From positions 42,601 through 106,600 of the forward strand of contig NZ_FMBA01000004.1 of the NCBI RefSeq assembly GCF_900094935.1: a DNA stretch of 64,000 bases. The letters are read 5' to 3'. The DNA is from Gilliamella intestini (GTDB lineage Bacteria > Pseudomonadota > Gammaproteobacteria > Enterobacterales > Orbaceae). Below, in pieces: positions 9,962 through 19,713 of this stretch; position 1 is the first letter of the stretch; the number at the start of each line of letters is the position of its first letter. Under the pieces are notes generated by a model. That model was given only the letters and a program-made list of their open reading frames with translations. It was not told the DNA's origin and did not search any database. Position numbers and translations under genes: made by a program.

Positions 9962-10251
9962 TTAAATAAATTCGTCAAACTCATCAGCCTATTTCGAAGG
10001 CACAAATTCGATAATATGGTATTGAGTAATGTGATGAATATAAAATGAATCTTCCTTTATGATTAAAATTGCTGTTTCTTGCTTTCTACTTAGCAAACAA
10101 TCATTCCGCCTATGCGTGGAACTTTTCGACCTGATGCTATAAAATGTCCCAGCTCGTAATAGCTTTCCAGATAACTAATATATTGCTGTTAATTACGTTT
10201 TACTTCGTTAATAGGTTTAAAGTAAGTCAGAGAAAAATAAACAGCGTTTAT
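9962..10251 (-). pseudogene. YciI-family protein, broken
   Basis: Minus-strand translation gives the pieces LTYFKPINEVKRN, QQYISYLESYYELGHFIASG (running on to RKVPRIGGMIV) and IIKEDSFYIHHITQYHIIEF followed by VPSK and ADEFDEFI. Together these match a whole YciI-type protein of about 95 residues. Damage visible: an in-frame TAA between KRN and QQY, a TAA after GGMIVC, a frameshift near 10080, a TAG before ADEF, and an ATA where the start codon should be. Nearly the full length of the gene is still readable, so the decay is fairly recent. The role of YciI-like proteins is poorly defined. Confidence 0.75.
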
Positions 10252-10302
10252 TTATAACTAGGATAAAAAAGAAAACCAATATAATAAATCCGTTTTTACT
10301 TG

Positions 10303-10390
10303 TGATAGAAATAATCTAATCCTAACTTATTTTATTCTCATAAAAGTAATGATTAGTAAAAAATTAGGATAATATAAATTATTTCTATCA
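10303..10390. repeat. 88-bp imperfect palindrome (MITE-like or structured RNA)
   Basis: The outer arms TGATAGAAATAAT / ATTATTTCTATCA match perfectly over 13 bp. Further inside, ATCCTAA / TTAGGAT pair. The centre is AT-rich. It lies 30 bases past the chaB stop, so it could act as a terminator or processing element, or be a small non-autonomous mobile element. No second copy was noticed in this window. Confidence 0.55.
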
Positions 10391-10419
10391 AATTATTATT
10401 TAACTGGGATGCCTAATGA

Positions 10420-10647
10420 TTATTTACGTTGCCATTTACCATCTTCCCCCTTGTGGTAAACCTTTTCGACTGCTGCCCAAGCCACTTTAAAAGCAATCGT
10501 TTCGGGATCACTATTATCACGCCGCTTATGCGGATCTTGATATTCCTTAATCGCGCTATTGAATGCTTCTTTAAAAATATCTTGTGCGTGTTCAGGCAAA
10601 ACATGGCGTACTGAATCGGGTAAATCTTCACGAGTTTTATATGGCAT
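10420..10647 (-). CDS. chaB: ChaB family protein
   Basis: A 75-residue protein very close to E. coli ChaB (shared MPYKT..DLP.SV.HVLP.HAQDI.KEAFNSA, then KVAWAAV). ChaB was named as a regulator of the ChaA cation antiporter, but its biochemical role is unsettled. The ATG at 10647 has GAGGGA ten bases upstream; in-frame codons further up to 10662 are not used. No chaA homologue is adjacent. It is followed by the 88-bp palindrome, which may end its transcript. Confidence 0.9.
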   Translation of the reverse strand: MPYKTREDLPDSVRHVLPEHAQDIFKEAFNSAIKEYQDPHKRRDNSDPETIAFKVAWAAVEKVYHKGEDGKWQRK

Positions 10648-10925
10648 ATCACATTCCCTCATAAATTAATCTTAGATGACTGAAAATTTAAAATGGTAAT
10701 GGTAAAAATAGCACTCCAACGAATTTATTCCCATTTATAAAATAATACAAGCGCTAATTTCATTTAAGAACTTGCTGATGTGATCTAACGAGTCGGAATA
10801 CCTCACATTGTTGATAGTAATTTCAGCAATGACAGTAATGCATATATCTAACGCCGTATCCCAGATAAGCGATATGGCGTCTATATCATAAAAAATCACC
10901 GTTATTAATTAGCTAAATATTTATG

Positions 10926-10996
10926 CTCAGTCATCCAACCATTTATAGTGTGTTAAAAAAAGCTCGATTGAAGATAAATTAAGATAGCAAGCTAAA
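10926..10996 (+). pseudogene. IS481-type transposase relic, small
   Basis: The plus strand reads LSHPTIYSVLKKARLK and then, in another frame, IEDKLR(stop)QAK. Both segments match the N-terminal helix-turn-helix and linker of IS481-type transposases. The second piece also matches the larger relic at 46204-46796 (IKNKLRRQAK). An internal deletion has joined the two pieces. It ends exactly where the dispersed repeat begins. Confidence 0.55.
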
Positions 10997-11033
10997 TTTT
11001 TGTAAAAAATATTCAGGAGTCTATACCGTTTCG
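10997..11033 (+). repeat. Dispersed 45-bp repeat, copy 2 (diverged)
   Basis: Reads TTTTTGTAAAAAATATTCAG followed by GAGTCTATACCGTTTCG. It matches the first two thirds of the copy at 3387 and lacks the last part. Confidence 0.5.
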
Positions 11034-11084
11034 TGGTTGATTAACAGTAATTATCAAGATACCACTGTTTAGCAATACCTAGAT

Positions 11085-12080
11085 TCATTTGTTTACATCA
11101 ACAACAAAGCGCCCTTTTATTTTTCCTGCGATCATTTTATTTGCCACTTCAACACACTCGTTTAATGTGATTATTCTGCCGATATAAGATAAGATATCTT
11201 CATCCAGATGCTGCGCTAATAAACTCCATGCTGTTACACGTTTATCATAGCTTGCCATGACACTATCCACGCCAGCCAAAGTTACGCCACGTAAAATAAA
11301 TGGTGCAACCGTTGCAGGTAAACTCATTCCTTGAGTAAGCCCACAACAAGCGACAATACCGCCATATTGAGTTTGAGCACAAGCATTGGCTAAAGTGTGC
11401 GAACCAACCGCATCAACAACCGCTGACCACTGTTCTTTTTGTAAGGGTTTACCTGCTTCTTTTAAAATTTGACTATCGATAACATTAACTGCACCGAGTT
11501 TTTGTAGATAATGTGCTTCATCGATTTTACTGGTCGATGCTGTGACTTGATAACCAAGTTTAGTAAGTAATGCAACGGCAATTGAGCCAACTCCCCCACT
11601 TGCCCCTGTCACAAGCACCATACCATGGTGTGGTTTTATTCCAAAATCGATAATTCGCTCAACACATAACGCAGCTGTATAACCTGCTGTGCCAATGACC
11701 ATGGCTTGATAAGGCGTTAGATTGTTAGGTAGTGGAATCAGCCAATCCGATTGAAAATAGGCATATTGTGCCAAACACCCCCAATGCGTTTCGCCACAAC
11801 CCCATCCATTTAATATAACTATATCGCCTTTTTGATAACGACCACTGCGACACTCTAGCACAATACCAACACCATCAATACCTGGTACCATTGGCCATTG
11901 CCTAACTACAGGGCCTTTGTTGGTTAAAGCTAGCGCATCTTTATAGTTAATACTTGAATAGGTTACTTGGATTAAGGTATCACCTTCTTGCGCTAATAAC
12001 TGCTGTTTACTAATACTCTTTAAGGAGCATGAAAACCCCGTTTTTTCTTCTTTCGATAAAACAATGGCATTAAATGGCAT
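11085..12080 (-). CDS. YhdH/AcuI-type quinone oxidoreductase (acrylyl-CoA reductase family)
   Basis: A medium-chain dehydrogenase/reductase that uses NADPH. The E. coli relative YhdH (AcuI) reduces acryloyl-CoA to propionyl-CoA. The 331 residues comprise an N-terminal GroES-like domain (to about 120, with YSSINYKDALALTNKGPVVR and PGIDGVG) and a Rossmann domain with VTGASGGVGSIA near 155-166. No zinc-ligand cysteine cluster is visible, as in the zinc-free quinone-oxidoreductase branch. The ATG at 12080 has AGGAGACACT directly upstream. A 3' relic of a similar gene lies at 1003-1065. Substrate here is not proven; other enoyl or quinone substrates remain possible. Confidence 0.85.
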   Translation of the reverse strand: MPFNAIVLSKEEKTGFSCSLKSISKQQLLAQEGDTLIQVTYSSINYKDALALTNKGPVVRQWPMVPGIDGVGIVLECRSGRYQKGDIVILNGWGCGETHWGCLAQYAYFQSDWLIPLPNNLTPYQAMVIGTAGYTAALCVERIIDFGIKPHHGMVLVTGASGGVGSIAVALLTKLGYQVTASTSKIDEAHYLQKLGAVNVIDSQILKEAGKPLQKEQWSAVVDAVGSHTLANACAQTQYGGIVACCGLTQGMSLPATVAPFILRGVTLAGVDSVMASYDKRVTAWSLLAQHLDEDILSYIGRIITLNECVEVANKMIAGKIKGRFVVDVNK

Positions 12081-12263
12081 AGTGTCTCCTCATCACATAT
12101 AGTATCGGAACATCTAAATAATATAAGAAACAACTTAAATATTAGATGTTTTTTAATAATAAAGAGCCATTCGAGAAAAAGCAATGTGATATGTTTGGTT
12201 GTGAGGAATAAATAAAAACTGAGCTGATAATAACAAATTACCATACTCAGTTATAAATGAGAG

Positions 12264-13544
12264 TTACCAATTAGATAGGTTTGAATACTTAATTTTAGTC
12301 GTATTATTTTGCTTTTTCTGCGCTGCTGATGAAACCGCACCAATAAATACAACATCACTTGATGAATTTAATGCAGTTTCAACCGAATCTTGAATTACAC
12401 CAATGGCAATACCAATTCCAATTACTTTAGCCGAGATTTCATTCGGTATACCAAACATACTGCAAGCAACTGGAATAAGCAGTAACGATCCCCCAGCAAT
12501 GCCCGATGCACCACAAGCACACACTGAAGTTACAATACAAAGTAATACCGCAGAATAGATATCAACATGTATACCGGCACTAACTGGCATTGAGTTCACT
12601 GTTGCTAGTGTTAACACCGTAATGGTAACAGCTGCACCCGACATATTAATTGCCGCACCGAGTGGCACTGCAACGGTATAGGTATCTTCATCCATATTAT
12701 ATTTTTTACAGATTTCCATATTGACAGGAATATTGGCAGCTGAGCTACGTGTAAAAAAAGCAGGGATCGCGCTTTCTTTTAAAGCGGTAAATACGAGTGG
12801 ATATGGGTTTTTTCGCATAACTAGATAAGCGAGTAATGGGTTGATAACCAATGCAACAATCACCATGCAAGAAACTAATACAATTAATAAATGCGCATAT
12901 TTTTCGATCTCATCAAAACCTGTTTCGGCTAATGTTGAAGCAACAAGCCCAAAGACGCCTAAAGGCGCAAATCGGATAATAATTCTGACAATAAACGAAA
13001 TAGCATAAGACAAATCATTCATCATCGTTTTAGTGGTTTGACTGCTATGTCTTAATGCCAAGCCAATACCAACTCCCCACACAATAAGGCCAATATAATT
13101 TGCATTCATCAGCGCATTAATTGGATTGTCGATCATTTTGCCTAGTAACGTTTTTAACACCTCGGTAATACCATTAGGCGGAGAAAGCTCAAGGTTATTT
13201 AGTGTGTCACCAAATGAAATTTGCGATGGGAATAAAAAACTGGCAACGGTGGCTAATAATGCAGCTAACATCATACCAACAAGATAAAGAGTAATTAACG
13301 ATCTCATATTCGCTTGTTTACCGTGTTGGTGATTTGATATTGAAGAAATTACTAAAATAAGCACAAGAAGAGGGGCAACTGATTTTAGGGCGTTAATAAA
13401 GAGATCGCCTAATAATGACATATTTAGTGCTGTATTTTTAGATACATCAGCAAGTATAGCGCCAAATATTAAACCTAATAAAATCTGTAATACTAACCCA
13501 ACTTTAAAATAAAAACGGACCAGAGGATGAGATGAGTGTGCCAT
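12264..13544 (-). CDS. sstT: Serine/threonine:sodium symporter SstT
   Basis: Inner-membrane sodium-driven uptake of L-serine and L-threonine, dicarboxylate/cation symporter family. The 426 residues align along their length with E. coli Sst[16 protein letters not shown] near 65, [13 protein letters not shown] near 280, [19 protein letters not shown] near 305, [17 protein letters not shown] near 345 and [14 protein letters not shown] near 390. These last segments contain the re-entrant loops that bind substrate and sodium. A short serine/asparagine-rich tail extends the C-terminus. The ribosome-binding site is AGGAAAG upstream of the ATG at 13544. The gene stands alone, between the YhdH-type gene and the oxoprolinase cluster, all on the minus strand. 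Confidence 0.95.
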   Translation of the reverse strand: MAHSSHPLVRFYFKVGLVLQILLGLIFGAILADVSKNTALNMSLLGDLFINALKSVAPLLVLILVISSISNHQHGKQANMRSLITLYLVGMMLAALLATVASFLFPSQISFGDTLNNLELSPPNGITEVLKTLLGKMIDNPINALMNANYIGLIVWGVGIGLALRHSSQTTKTMMNDLSYAISFIVRIIIRFAPLGVFGLVASTLAETGFDEIEKYAHLLIVLVSCMVIVALVINPLLAYLVMRKNPYPLVFTALKESAIPAFFTRSSAANIPVNMEICKKYNMDEDTYTVAVPLGAAINMSGAAVTITVLTLATVNSMPVSAGIHVDIYSAVLLCIVTSVCACGASGIAGGSLLLIPVACSMFGIPNEISAKVIGIGIAIGVIQDSVETALNSSSDVVFIGAVSSAAQKKQNNTTKIKYSNLSNW

Positions 13545-13735
13545 TCTACTTTCCTATTTATTAAAGATAATTCTAAAACCTTAACATATTTGAATAATAA
13601 ATTTATATAAAAAATCATGATAATAATCTTTTTTTATATATTACTTCAAGTAATTACTAAGTTTTATTATTCATTAAAAACTGTCTTGACTTAAGCATCA
13701 TTTAGTCATTTACTATCAAAAAATGGCTAAACATA

Positions 13736-13775
13736 AACAAAAAACTAGTATTATTATTTTAATATAATACTAGTT
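13736..13775 (-). terminator. Terminator of the oxoprolinase cluster
   Basis: The arms AACTAGTATTAT / ATAATACTAGTT form a perfect 12-bp stem with a 9-base loop. On the minus strand it is followed by TTTTTTG. It lies about 65 bases past the biotin-carboxylase stop codon. Confidence 0.85.
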
Positions 13776-13839
13776 ATTAAAGCTTAACCATTAGGCTGTA
13801 GAAGTGCCCAAATTGGGATTAATTGAAGCTAATCAGGTG

Positions 13840-15594
13840 CTAGTTAATTTCAGCAACGACATCACCTGCATTAACATAATCGCCCTCTTGGACTGTTTTG
13901 GTTACTGTGCCACTTCGGTGTGCAATAATTTGTACTTCCATTTTCATGGCTTCCATAATACCAATGGCATCACCTTCGTTTACATTTTGGTTATTATCAA
14001 TTAACCATTTAAAAAGGTTACCAGATACAGGCGATGGTACAAGCGAATCGGATAGTACGTCATTAGCAGAAGTTGAAGTCGATGAGATAACGTTTGCTTC
14101 GGTTTGCATAGCAAATCTAGCAAATAGGTTTGCTGGTAAGCCCAGTTTACAGCGTTTGCCGTCAATTTCGATAACGGTTTTTATTAATGCTTCTTCTTTG
14201 GCAGGAATTTGCCTTTTTGCAGGTGTGATTGTGGCATTTAATTCGGTTTCAATCCAACGTGTATGCAATTTAAAATCATCACAAAAATCAGAATGTTCAA
14301 TAACCGCACGATCAAATGGCAACACACTAGCAACCCCTTCAATTGTAAATTCTGCTAATGCACGGCGAGCTCTAGCAATAGCTTGTTGTCGATTATGACC
14401 AACTACAATCAATTTTGCCATCAGTGAATCAAACGTGGCAGGAATTGTTGATCCCACCGTTACGCCACTGTCCACGCGAACACCTGCTCCTAATGGTACA
14501 TCAAAGCGTGTAATAGTACCAGCTACAGGTAAAAAACCATTAGCTGCGTCTTCGGCATTGATACGAAATTCGATTGCATGAGCTTTAGGTTTTGGTGTTT
14601 CATCAATGCTTAATGGCAAACCTTGAGCGATACGCAGTTGTTCAACAACAAGATCAATGCCTGTTGTTTCTTCTGTTACAGGATGTTCTACTTGTAATCG
14701 TGTGTTGACTTCTAAAAATGATAATTTGCCATCTTGGCTGAGTAAAAACTCAACTGTCCCTACGCCTACATAGTTTGCTTTAGCGCAAATATCAATCGAA
14801 GATTGAATAATTTGCTGTTCTAATTGCTCAGTTATAAAAGGTGCAGGAGATTCTTCAATTAATTTTTGATTACGTCGTTGTAATGAACAGTCACGTGTAC
14901 CGACCACAACAATATGACCTAATTTGTCGGCAATAACTTGTGCTTCGACATGTCTAGGATTATGTAAAAACTGTTCTAAAAAGCACTCTCCACGCCCAAA
15001 AGCGGCAGTTGCTTCACGCACGGCAGAATGGTAAAGCTCTTCTACTTCATCTATTTGCCAAGCAACTTTTAAACCTCGACCACCACCACCAAATGCGGCT
15101 TTTATAGCAATAGGTAAACCATGGGCATGGGCAAATTCGACTGCTTCTTTAGCGTTTTTAGCAGGTTCTTTTGTTCCCACAACCAATGGCGCACCCACTT
15201 GCAATGCAAGTTGCCTTGCTTTGACTTTGTCACCTAATATTTCAATCGTTTCGGGATTGGGTCCAACCCAAATTAACCCAGCATCTTGCACCGCTTTTGC
15301 AAATTCAACACGTTCAGATAAAAAACCATAACCAGGGTGCACCATCGTTGCTCCTGATTTTTTAGCTATAGCGATAATTTTATCAATATCTAAATACGTT
15401 TCGCTTGGCATATTGCCTGCTAGTCCATAAGCTTCGTCGGCCATTTGTACATGAAGTGCGTTAATATCGGCATCAGCATAAATCGCAACAGATAAAAATC
15501 CCATATCACGACAAGCACGCACAATGCGTACGGCAATTTCGCCACGGTTAGCAATTAATACTTTATGCATTATTGTTTGATTATTTTCAGACAT
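13840..15594 (-). CDS. Biotin carboxylase fused to a biotin carboxyl-carrier domain
   Basis: 584 residues. The first about 450 form a biotin carboxylase: VLIANRGEIAVRIVRACRDMG, the ATP-grasp glycine loop AAFGGGGRGLKV, HVEAQV and EVNTRLQVEHPVTEE. The last about 75 form a biotinyl domain with the biotin-acceptor lysine at about 551 in EAMKMEV. No carboxyltransferase domain is present in this protein. The ATG at 15594 overlaps the end of the fused pxpB-pxpC gene by 8 bases, so translation is coupled. The KipI/KipA-type protein encoded by that gene is related to the carboxyltransferase part of urea carboxylase, so the two could form a split biotin carboxylase-carboxyltransferase. Databases often label such proteins AccC. 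A role in fatty-acid synthesis is unlikely in this context. Confidence 0.88.
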   Translation of the reverse strand: MSENNQTIMHKVLIANRGEIAVRIVRACRDMGFLSVAIYADADINALHVQMADEAYGLAGNMPSETYLDIDKIIAIAKKSGATMVHPGYGFLSERVEFAKAVQDAGLIWVGPNPETIEILGDKVKARQLALQVGAPLVVGTKEPAKNAKEAVEFAHAHGLPIAIKAAFGGGGRGLKVAWQIDEVEELYHSAVREATAAFGRGECFLEQFLHNPRHVEAQVIADKLGHIVVVGTRDCSLQRRNQKLIEESPAPFITEQLEQQIIQSSIDICAKANYVGVGTVEFLLSQDGKLSFLEVNTRLQVEHPVTEETTGIDLVVEQLRIAQGLPLSIDETPKPKAHAIEFRINAEDAANGFLPVAGTITRFDVPLGAGVRVDSGVTVGSTIPATFDSLMAKLIVVGHNRQQAIARARRALAEFTIEGVASVLPFDRAVIEHSDFCDDFKLHTRWIETELNATITPAKRQIPAKEEALIKTVIEIDGKRCKLGLPANLFARFAMQTEANVISSTSTSANDVLSDSLVPSPVSGNLFKWLIDNNQNVNEGDAIGIMEAMKMEVQIIAHRSGTVTKTVQEGDYVNAGDVVAEIN

Positions 15595-17194
15595 GATCAA
15601 CATCACTCCCTTCAAATTCTTTAAATATCCCTATCGGATTAAATTTTATTTTGGCATTAACTGGTATTTGACCTGCCAAATCTAAATGATAATTACATAC
15701 TGCACCAATAACAGGATAACCACCCGTTAAAGGGTGATCATTCAAAAATAGTACTGGCTGCCCATTAGCAGGAATTTGGATTGCGCCGATACAAGTTCCT
15801 TCACTCTGTAATTCTTGGTGTTTTTCACGACTTAATGGTTGTTCACCAGATAAGCGTAATCCAATACGATTAGAAGCTGGCGTTACTTGCCATAGCTGTG
15901 AAGTAAGAAGCTCTATTGCTTGCTGAGTAAACCAATCAGTACGCGGCCCAAGCACAATATCTAAAACAACCACATCCTCACTAGTTGGGTAATTGATAGC
16001 AGGGGTTTCAGTTAATGGAATTGGTTTTAACGCATTTGTTTGCTTTATTGCCAATGTTTGCCCTGCTTTTAGTGGCAATGGACCTACTTGTGCAAGGGTA
16101 TCAAACGCACAACTGGTTAAAATTGGCGATACTTGAAAACCACCACGCACCGCTAAATAACTACGAACGCCACATTTTACATTACCTAAACGGATAATAT
16201 CACCTACTTCTAATTGAATTGGCCGATACATGGGCGAAGTATAGGTTTCACCTTGTGAGGTGGTGATGGTGATATCGCATACAGCTCCTGTTACTGCAAC
16301 TAACATGGGGCGGTTTATTTGTGCACTAAAACCGCCTTGAGTAATTTCTAACGCTGGTTCATTAATTGAATTACCTAACACTCGGTTAGCGCTGTGTAAT
16401 GCGCTTTTATCCATCGCTCCCGATTCAGAAATACCTAACGCCGCCTGCCCAATTCGACCATTGTCTTGAAACAATGTTTGCAATCCTGTCGTTAATACTG
16501 TTATATCTTGTTGCTCAACAAGGTCTTCTTGTTTTTTAGCAGCTGATAAATGAGCAGGTAAATGATAAGTTGTTTTCGATTGACTTACATCAATAAAATG
16601 AACCCGAGTACCCGGTTTGAACAGCGCTGGCTTATCACGATAGATGTCCCAAACTGCGGTGTCAGTAATACCAATTAGTTGCCAACCACCAGGACTTGCT
16701 TGTGGGTATACACTACTAAATTCTCCTGCCAAAGCAACCGATCCTGCCGGAATACGAACTCGAGGCGACTTGCGACGCGGTACATTAAGCTGAGCCGTTT
16801 TAGATACCATATAAGCAAATCCAGGAGCAAAGCCACAAAAAGCCACTTGATACTCGTTATCAGTGTGCCTTGCAATGACTTCGGCAACCGTTATACCAAG
16901 ATAGTCTGCCACTTGAGCTAAATCTTCACCATTATAGCGAACAGGTATTGTTACCAATTCGCCAGATTGTATAACAGTTGCCGAAATATCTAATTGAGCA
17001 ATCTGCTTAGCAAGTATATTAGCACTGGTTACAATGGGGTTATAACGGATTAATAAGGTTCGTGCTGCTGGGATTATTTCATTGATATGCCAATCAGCAA
17101 TAACACCTTGAAGCACATCAGTAAGTGCCATAGTTTGCTCAAGGCTGTTTAATTCTACGATAAACGCATCGATATTAACGGGTAAAAATCGCAT
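15587..17194 (-). CDS. Fused 5-oxoprolinase subunits PxpB-PxpC (KipI-KipA type)
   Basis: 535 residues in two domains. About 1-220 is the PxpB/KipI domain (RYNPI near 50, FCGFAPGFAYM near 115, PRRKSPRVRIPAGSVALAG near 135, YPQASPGGWQLIG near 165). About 225-535 is the PxpC/KipA domain (DNGRIGQAALGISESGAMD, GVRSYLAVRGG, RTDWFT, SNRIGLRL, PANGQPVLFLNDH, TGGYPVIG). With PxpA such proteins hydrolyse 5-oxoproline to glutamate using ATP. The two are separate genes in E. coli; here they are one chain. Both domains are also related to the carboxyltransferase of urea carboxylase. The start at 17194 follows a GAGG site; an in-frame TTG lies at 17224. Its end overlaps the biotin carboxylase start. Confidence 0.9.
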   Translation of the reverse strand: MRFLPVNIDAFIVELNSLEQTMALTDVLQGVIADWHINEIIPAARTLLIRYNPIVTSANILAKQIAQLDISATVIQSGELVTIPVRYNGEDLAQVADYLGITVAEVIARHTDNEYQVAFCGFAPGFAYMVSKTAQLNVPRRKSPRVRIPAGSVALAGEFSSVYPQASPGGWQLIGITDTAVWDIYRDKPALFKPGTRVHFIDVSQSKTTYHLPAHLSAAKKQEDLVEQQDITVLTTGLQTLFQDNGRIGQAALGISESGAMDKSALHSANRVLGNSINEPALEITQGGFSAQINRPMLVAVTGAVCDITITTSQGETYTSPMYRPIQLEVGDIIRLGNVKCGVRSYLAVRGGFQVSPILTSCAFDTLAQVGPLPLKAGQTLAIKQTNALKPIPLTETPAINYPTSEDVVVLDIVLGPRTDWFTQQAIELLTSQLWQVTPASNRIGLRLSGEQPLSREKHQELQSEGTCIGAIQIPANGQPVLFLNDHPLTGGYPVIGAVCNYHLDLAGQIPVNAKIKFNPIGIFKEFEGSDVDHV

Positions 17195-17356
17195 TAAGTA
17201 CCTCGAAATATGATCAACATCCAATCACTAACAATACATATTTTATATTGTTTGGTCATATTAAAGGCCAAGTTTATAGCCCACTTGGTAAAGTGTTGTC
17301 TAATCATACTTTTATTTTTTTATTAATTTGATTAATTTTTCAAAATATTAACTAAT

Positions 17357-18139
17357 TTATTTATTGTTACTTTTAGCAAACGAGGCAATATTAATGCCAT
17401 TTTGTTGTAGTTTTTGTCGCACTTTTTGTGCCATCGCTAAAGCGCCAGTGCTATCGCCATGGACACAAATTGATCCTGACTCAATACGCACAAATTGCCC
17501 TTCAATAGACATCACGCCACCATCATTAACCAATTGCAACATACGATCGGCTACTAAATCAGGATCGTGCAATACAGCACCTGCTTCTTTACGCGAAACT
17601 AATGTACCATCAGCATGATACGCTCTATCAGCAAACGCTTCGGCAACTACGCTTAAGCCACTTTCTTTAGCCCAGTGAATCAATCTTGAACCAGCAAGAG
17701 CAACCAAAATCAGCGTCGAATCAACCGCACAAAGCGCATCAATCACCGCCATTGCTTGACGTTTATCGTGTGCAATAGTGTTATATAATGCGCCATGTGG
17801 TTTAACATAACTTATTTTGGTGCCGATTGATGTGGCTAATCCTTTAAGTGCACCAATTTGATAAATCACATCAGCGGTTAACTCATCAGTTGCTATATCC
17901 ATATTGCGACGACCAAAACCGACTAAATCAGGATAACCGACATGAGCACCCACTTCAACATTATTGGCTTTGGCCGCTTTCAATGTTTTTAAAATACCGG
18001 CTGGCGAACCGGCATGAAATCCACAAGCGACATTGGCACTGCTAACAACTTTTAGCATTGCCTCGTCATTACCCATTTGCCATTGACCAAAGCTTTCGCC
18101 AAGGTCACTGTTTAAATCAATACATTTGGTGATTGTCAT
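17357..18139 (-). CDS. pxpA: 5-oxoprolinase subunit PxpA (LamB/YcsF family)
   Basis: The hydrolytic subunit of bacterial 5-oxoprolinase. Its 260 residues include the family signatures [13 protein letters not shown] at the start, [11 protein letters not shown] near 33-43, [15 protein letters not shown] near 62-76 and VKPHGALYN near 110-118. It also has [17 protein letters not shown] near 165. These contain the polar residues of the barrel active site. The ribosome-binding site is AGAGGACA before the ATG at 18139. It lies 8 bases after the NRAMP-like transporter gene, so the two are co-transcribed. The gap of about 160 bases to the pxpB-pxpC gene has no clear terminator. Confidence 0.93.
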   Translation of the reverse strand: MTITKCIDLNSDLGESFGQWQMGNDEAMLKVVSSANVACGFHAGSPAGILKTLKAAKANNVEVGAHVGYPDLVGFGRRNMDIATDELTADVIYQIGALKGLATSIGTKISYVKPHGALYNTIAHDKRQAMAVIDALCAVDSTLILVALAGSRLIHWAKESGLSVVAEAFADRAYHADGTLVSRKEAGAVLHDPDLVADRMLQLVNDGGVMSIEGQFVRIESGSICVHGDSTGALAMAQKVRQKLQQNGINIASFAKSNNK

Positions 18140-18147
18140 ATTGTCCT

Positions 18148-19383
18148 CTATTTTAAATCGTTAAAAATAGTCGCAACCGACATTATGCCCATATACCAAG
18201 TCATTGCGCACACTATCACACCTGAAAATAACAACCATCTTGGATAATGATATCCAGACATAAGATCAGCTCGTCGCCAACCAATATACACAAAAATAGT
18301 CAAACCAAGCGGTAACACTAAACCATTAAAACCACCGGCAAAAACAAGTAATGATACAGGTGCTGTTCCCATAGCTAAATAGATCACAAGCGAAACAGCA
18401 ATAAAGATAATGGTGGCAAATTGGCGTTGTCTATCTGTAATTGTTCGTTTAAAAGGTGTAATAAATGTCATTGAAGTATAAGCGGCCCCAATAACACTAG
18501 TTATGGCTGCCGCCCATAAAATTAAACCAAAAAGGCGTAATCCAAGCTCGCCCAAGGCAGCCTGAAAGGCTTGCGATGCGGGATTGGCTGCATAACTTGA
18601 AATATCAATTGTCACACCACTTGCCACGACCCCTAAAATCGCTAAAAATAAAATGTAACGCATTAAACCAACAACGACAATTCCTTTTGTGGCCGCGCCT
18701 GAAACATAATCAATATGCTCTACACCAACCATACCTTTATCAAGTAAACGGTGAGCGCCAGCATAAGAAATATATCCCCCAACGGTTCCACCAACAATAG
18801 TTGTGATTGAAGCAAAATTGATATCACTCGGAAACACGGTTTCTTTTAATGCTTCACCAACTGGAGGGTGCGATGCAAATACCACAAATAACGTTAAAAC
18901 AATCATTAACAAACCAAAACCTATCATTAAACGATCAATAAAATTGCTGGCTTTACGCGACGAAAAGATATAAACCGCTAAAAGTGCACTAATTGCTCCG
19001 CCCCATTTAGGATCAAGCCCAACAAGTGCATTTAAACCTAATCCTGCGCCGGCAATATTACCAATATTAAACACTAACCCACCAAATATAATTAGTACCG
19101 CTAGCACATAACCACTAAATGGAATTGTGGCATTGGCAATGTCTGACGAGTTCATTTTGGTTAACGCAACCACTCGCCAAATATTTTGCTGAACAACAAA
19201 ATCGATAATAATAGATGCTAAAATACCAAAGCCAAAGGCAGTACCAAGCTTAACGGTAAACGTAGCGGTTTGAGTAATAAATCCTGGACCAATTGCCGAT
19301 GTCGCCATTAAAAAAATGGCACTGATTAATGAAGCACGCTGATTTTTAACAAAAGCAACGGTACTACTGCTATGATTTTCCAT
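18148..19383 (-). CDS. NRAMP-like transporter of the oxoprolinase cluster, without metal motifs
   Basis: A polytopic membrane protein of about 411 residues with the NRAMP fold (about eleven segments), similar to the YcsG-type proteins found beside PxpA/YcsF. The first segment reads [20 protein letters not shown]: the GPGF part is kept but the metal-binding DPGN that should follow is absent. In the sixth segment [19 protein letters not shown] stands where NRAMP metal transporters carry a conserved MPH. It therefore probably does not carry manganese or iron. Given its place directly before pxpA, 5-oxoproline or a related small acid is a reasonable but untested substrate. Two ATGs occur, at 19389 and 19383; the second is better spaced from AGGAG. 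Confidence 0.8.
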   Translation of the reverse strand: MENHSSSTVAFVKNQRASLISAIFLMATSAIGPGFITQTATFTVKLGTAFGFGILASIIIDFVVQQNIWRVVALTKMNSSDIANATIPFSGYVLAVLIIFGGLVFNIGNIAGAGLGLNALVGLDPKWGGAISALLAVYIFSSRKASNFIDRLMIGFGLLMIVLTLFVVFASHPPVGEALKETVFPSDINFASITTIVGGTVGGYISYAGAHRLLDKGMVGVEHIDYVSGAATKGIVVVGLMRYILFLAILGVVASGVTIDISSYAANPASQAFQAALGELGLRLFGLILWAAAITSVIGAAYTSMTFITPFKRTITDRQRQFATIIFIAVSLVIYLAMGTAPVSLLVFAGGFNGLVLPLGLTIFVYIGWRRADLMSGYHYPRWLLFSGVIVCAMTWYMGIMSVATIFNDLK

Positions 19384-19669
19384 ATGCATGTCTCCTCTTA
19401 ATTTATTTCTATAATGCCGTAGTAAATATAATTATATTCAATGTTATCTATAAGAAATAACCATGTCATAACTTTAACAAATTTTGATAAATGCAAATTA
19501 ATATCATTACTACTTTTTACGCCAAAAACTAATAAAAATAATTATAATGATTCATCATCCTGTAGTAATAAATTTATAATGTTCTAAAAACTTGGCATGC
19601 ACAAAATTGTATACAAAAATGTCTTTATATAATACGTATATCTTTAATTTATATGGCTAAAGATAATAA

Positions 19670-19713
19670 TTTTTGTAAAAAAGTTTCAGAAAATACTACG
19701 TTTCAGTATAAAA
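19670..19713 (+). repeat. Dispersed 45-bp repeat, copy 3
   Basis: Reads TTTTTGTAAAAAAGTTTCAG, then AAAATACTACGTTTCAGTATAAAA. This is very close to the copy at 3387-3431, with one base different in the first 20. Confidence 0.6.

Larger units (their letters stand above)
10648..11084. other. Intergenic region with transposase relic and repeat
   Basis: These 437 bases contain no intact gene. They hold a short IS481-type transposase relic at 10926-10996 that runs into repeat copy 2 at 10997-11033. The chaB promoter should lie just above 10647 on the minus strand. I can assign nothing to the rest. Confidence 0.6.

Noticed and set aside
12020..12244. A 74-codon open frame between the yhdH-type gene and sstT
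   Set aside because: It overlaps the start of the yhdH-type gene in another frame and has no ribosome-binding site or family match.
13840..15594. Acetyl-CoA carboxylase subunit for fatty-acid synthesis
   Set aside because: Fusion to the carrier domain and coupling to pxpB-pxpC point away from AccC; no accA, accB or accD is near.
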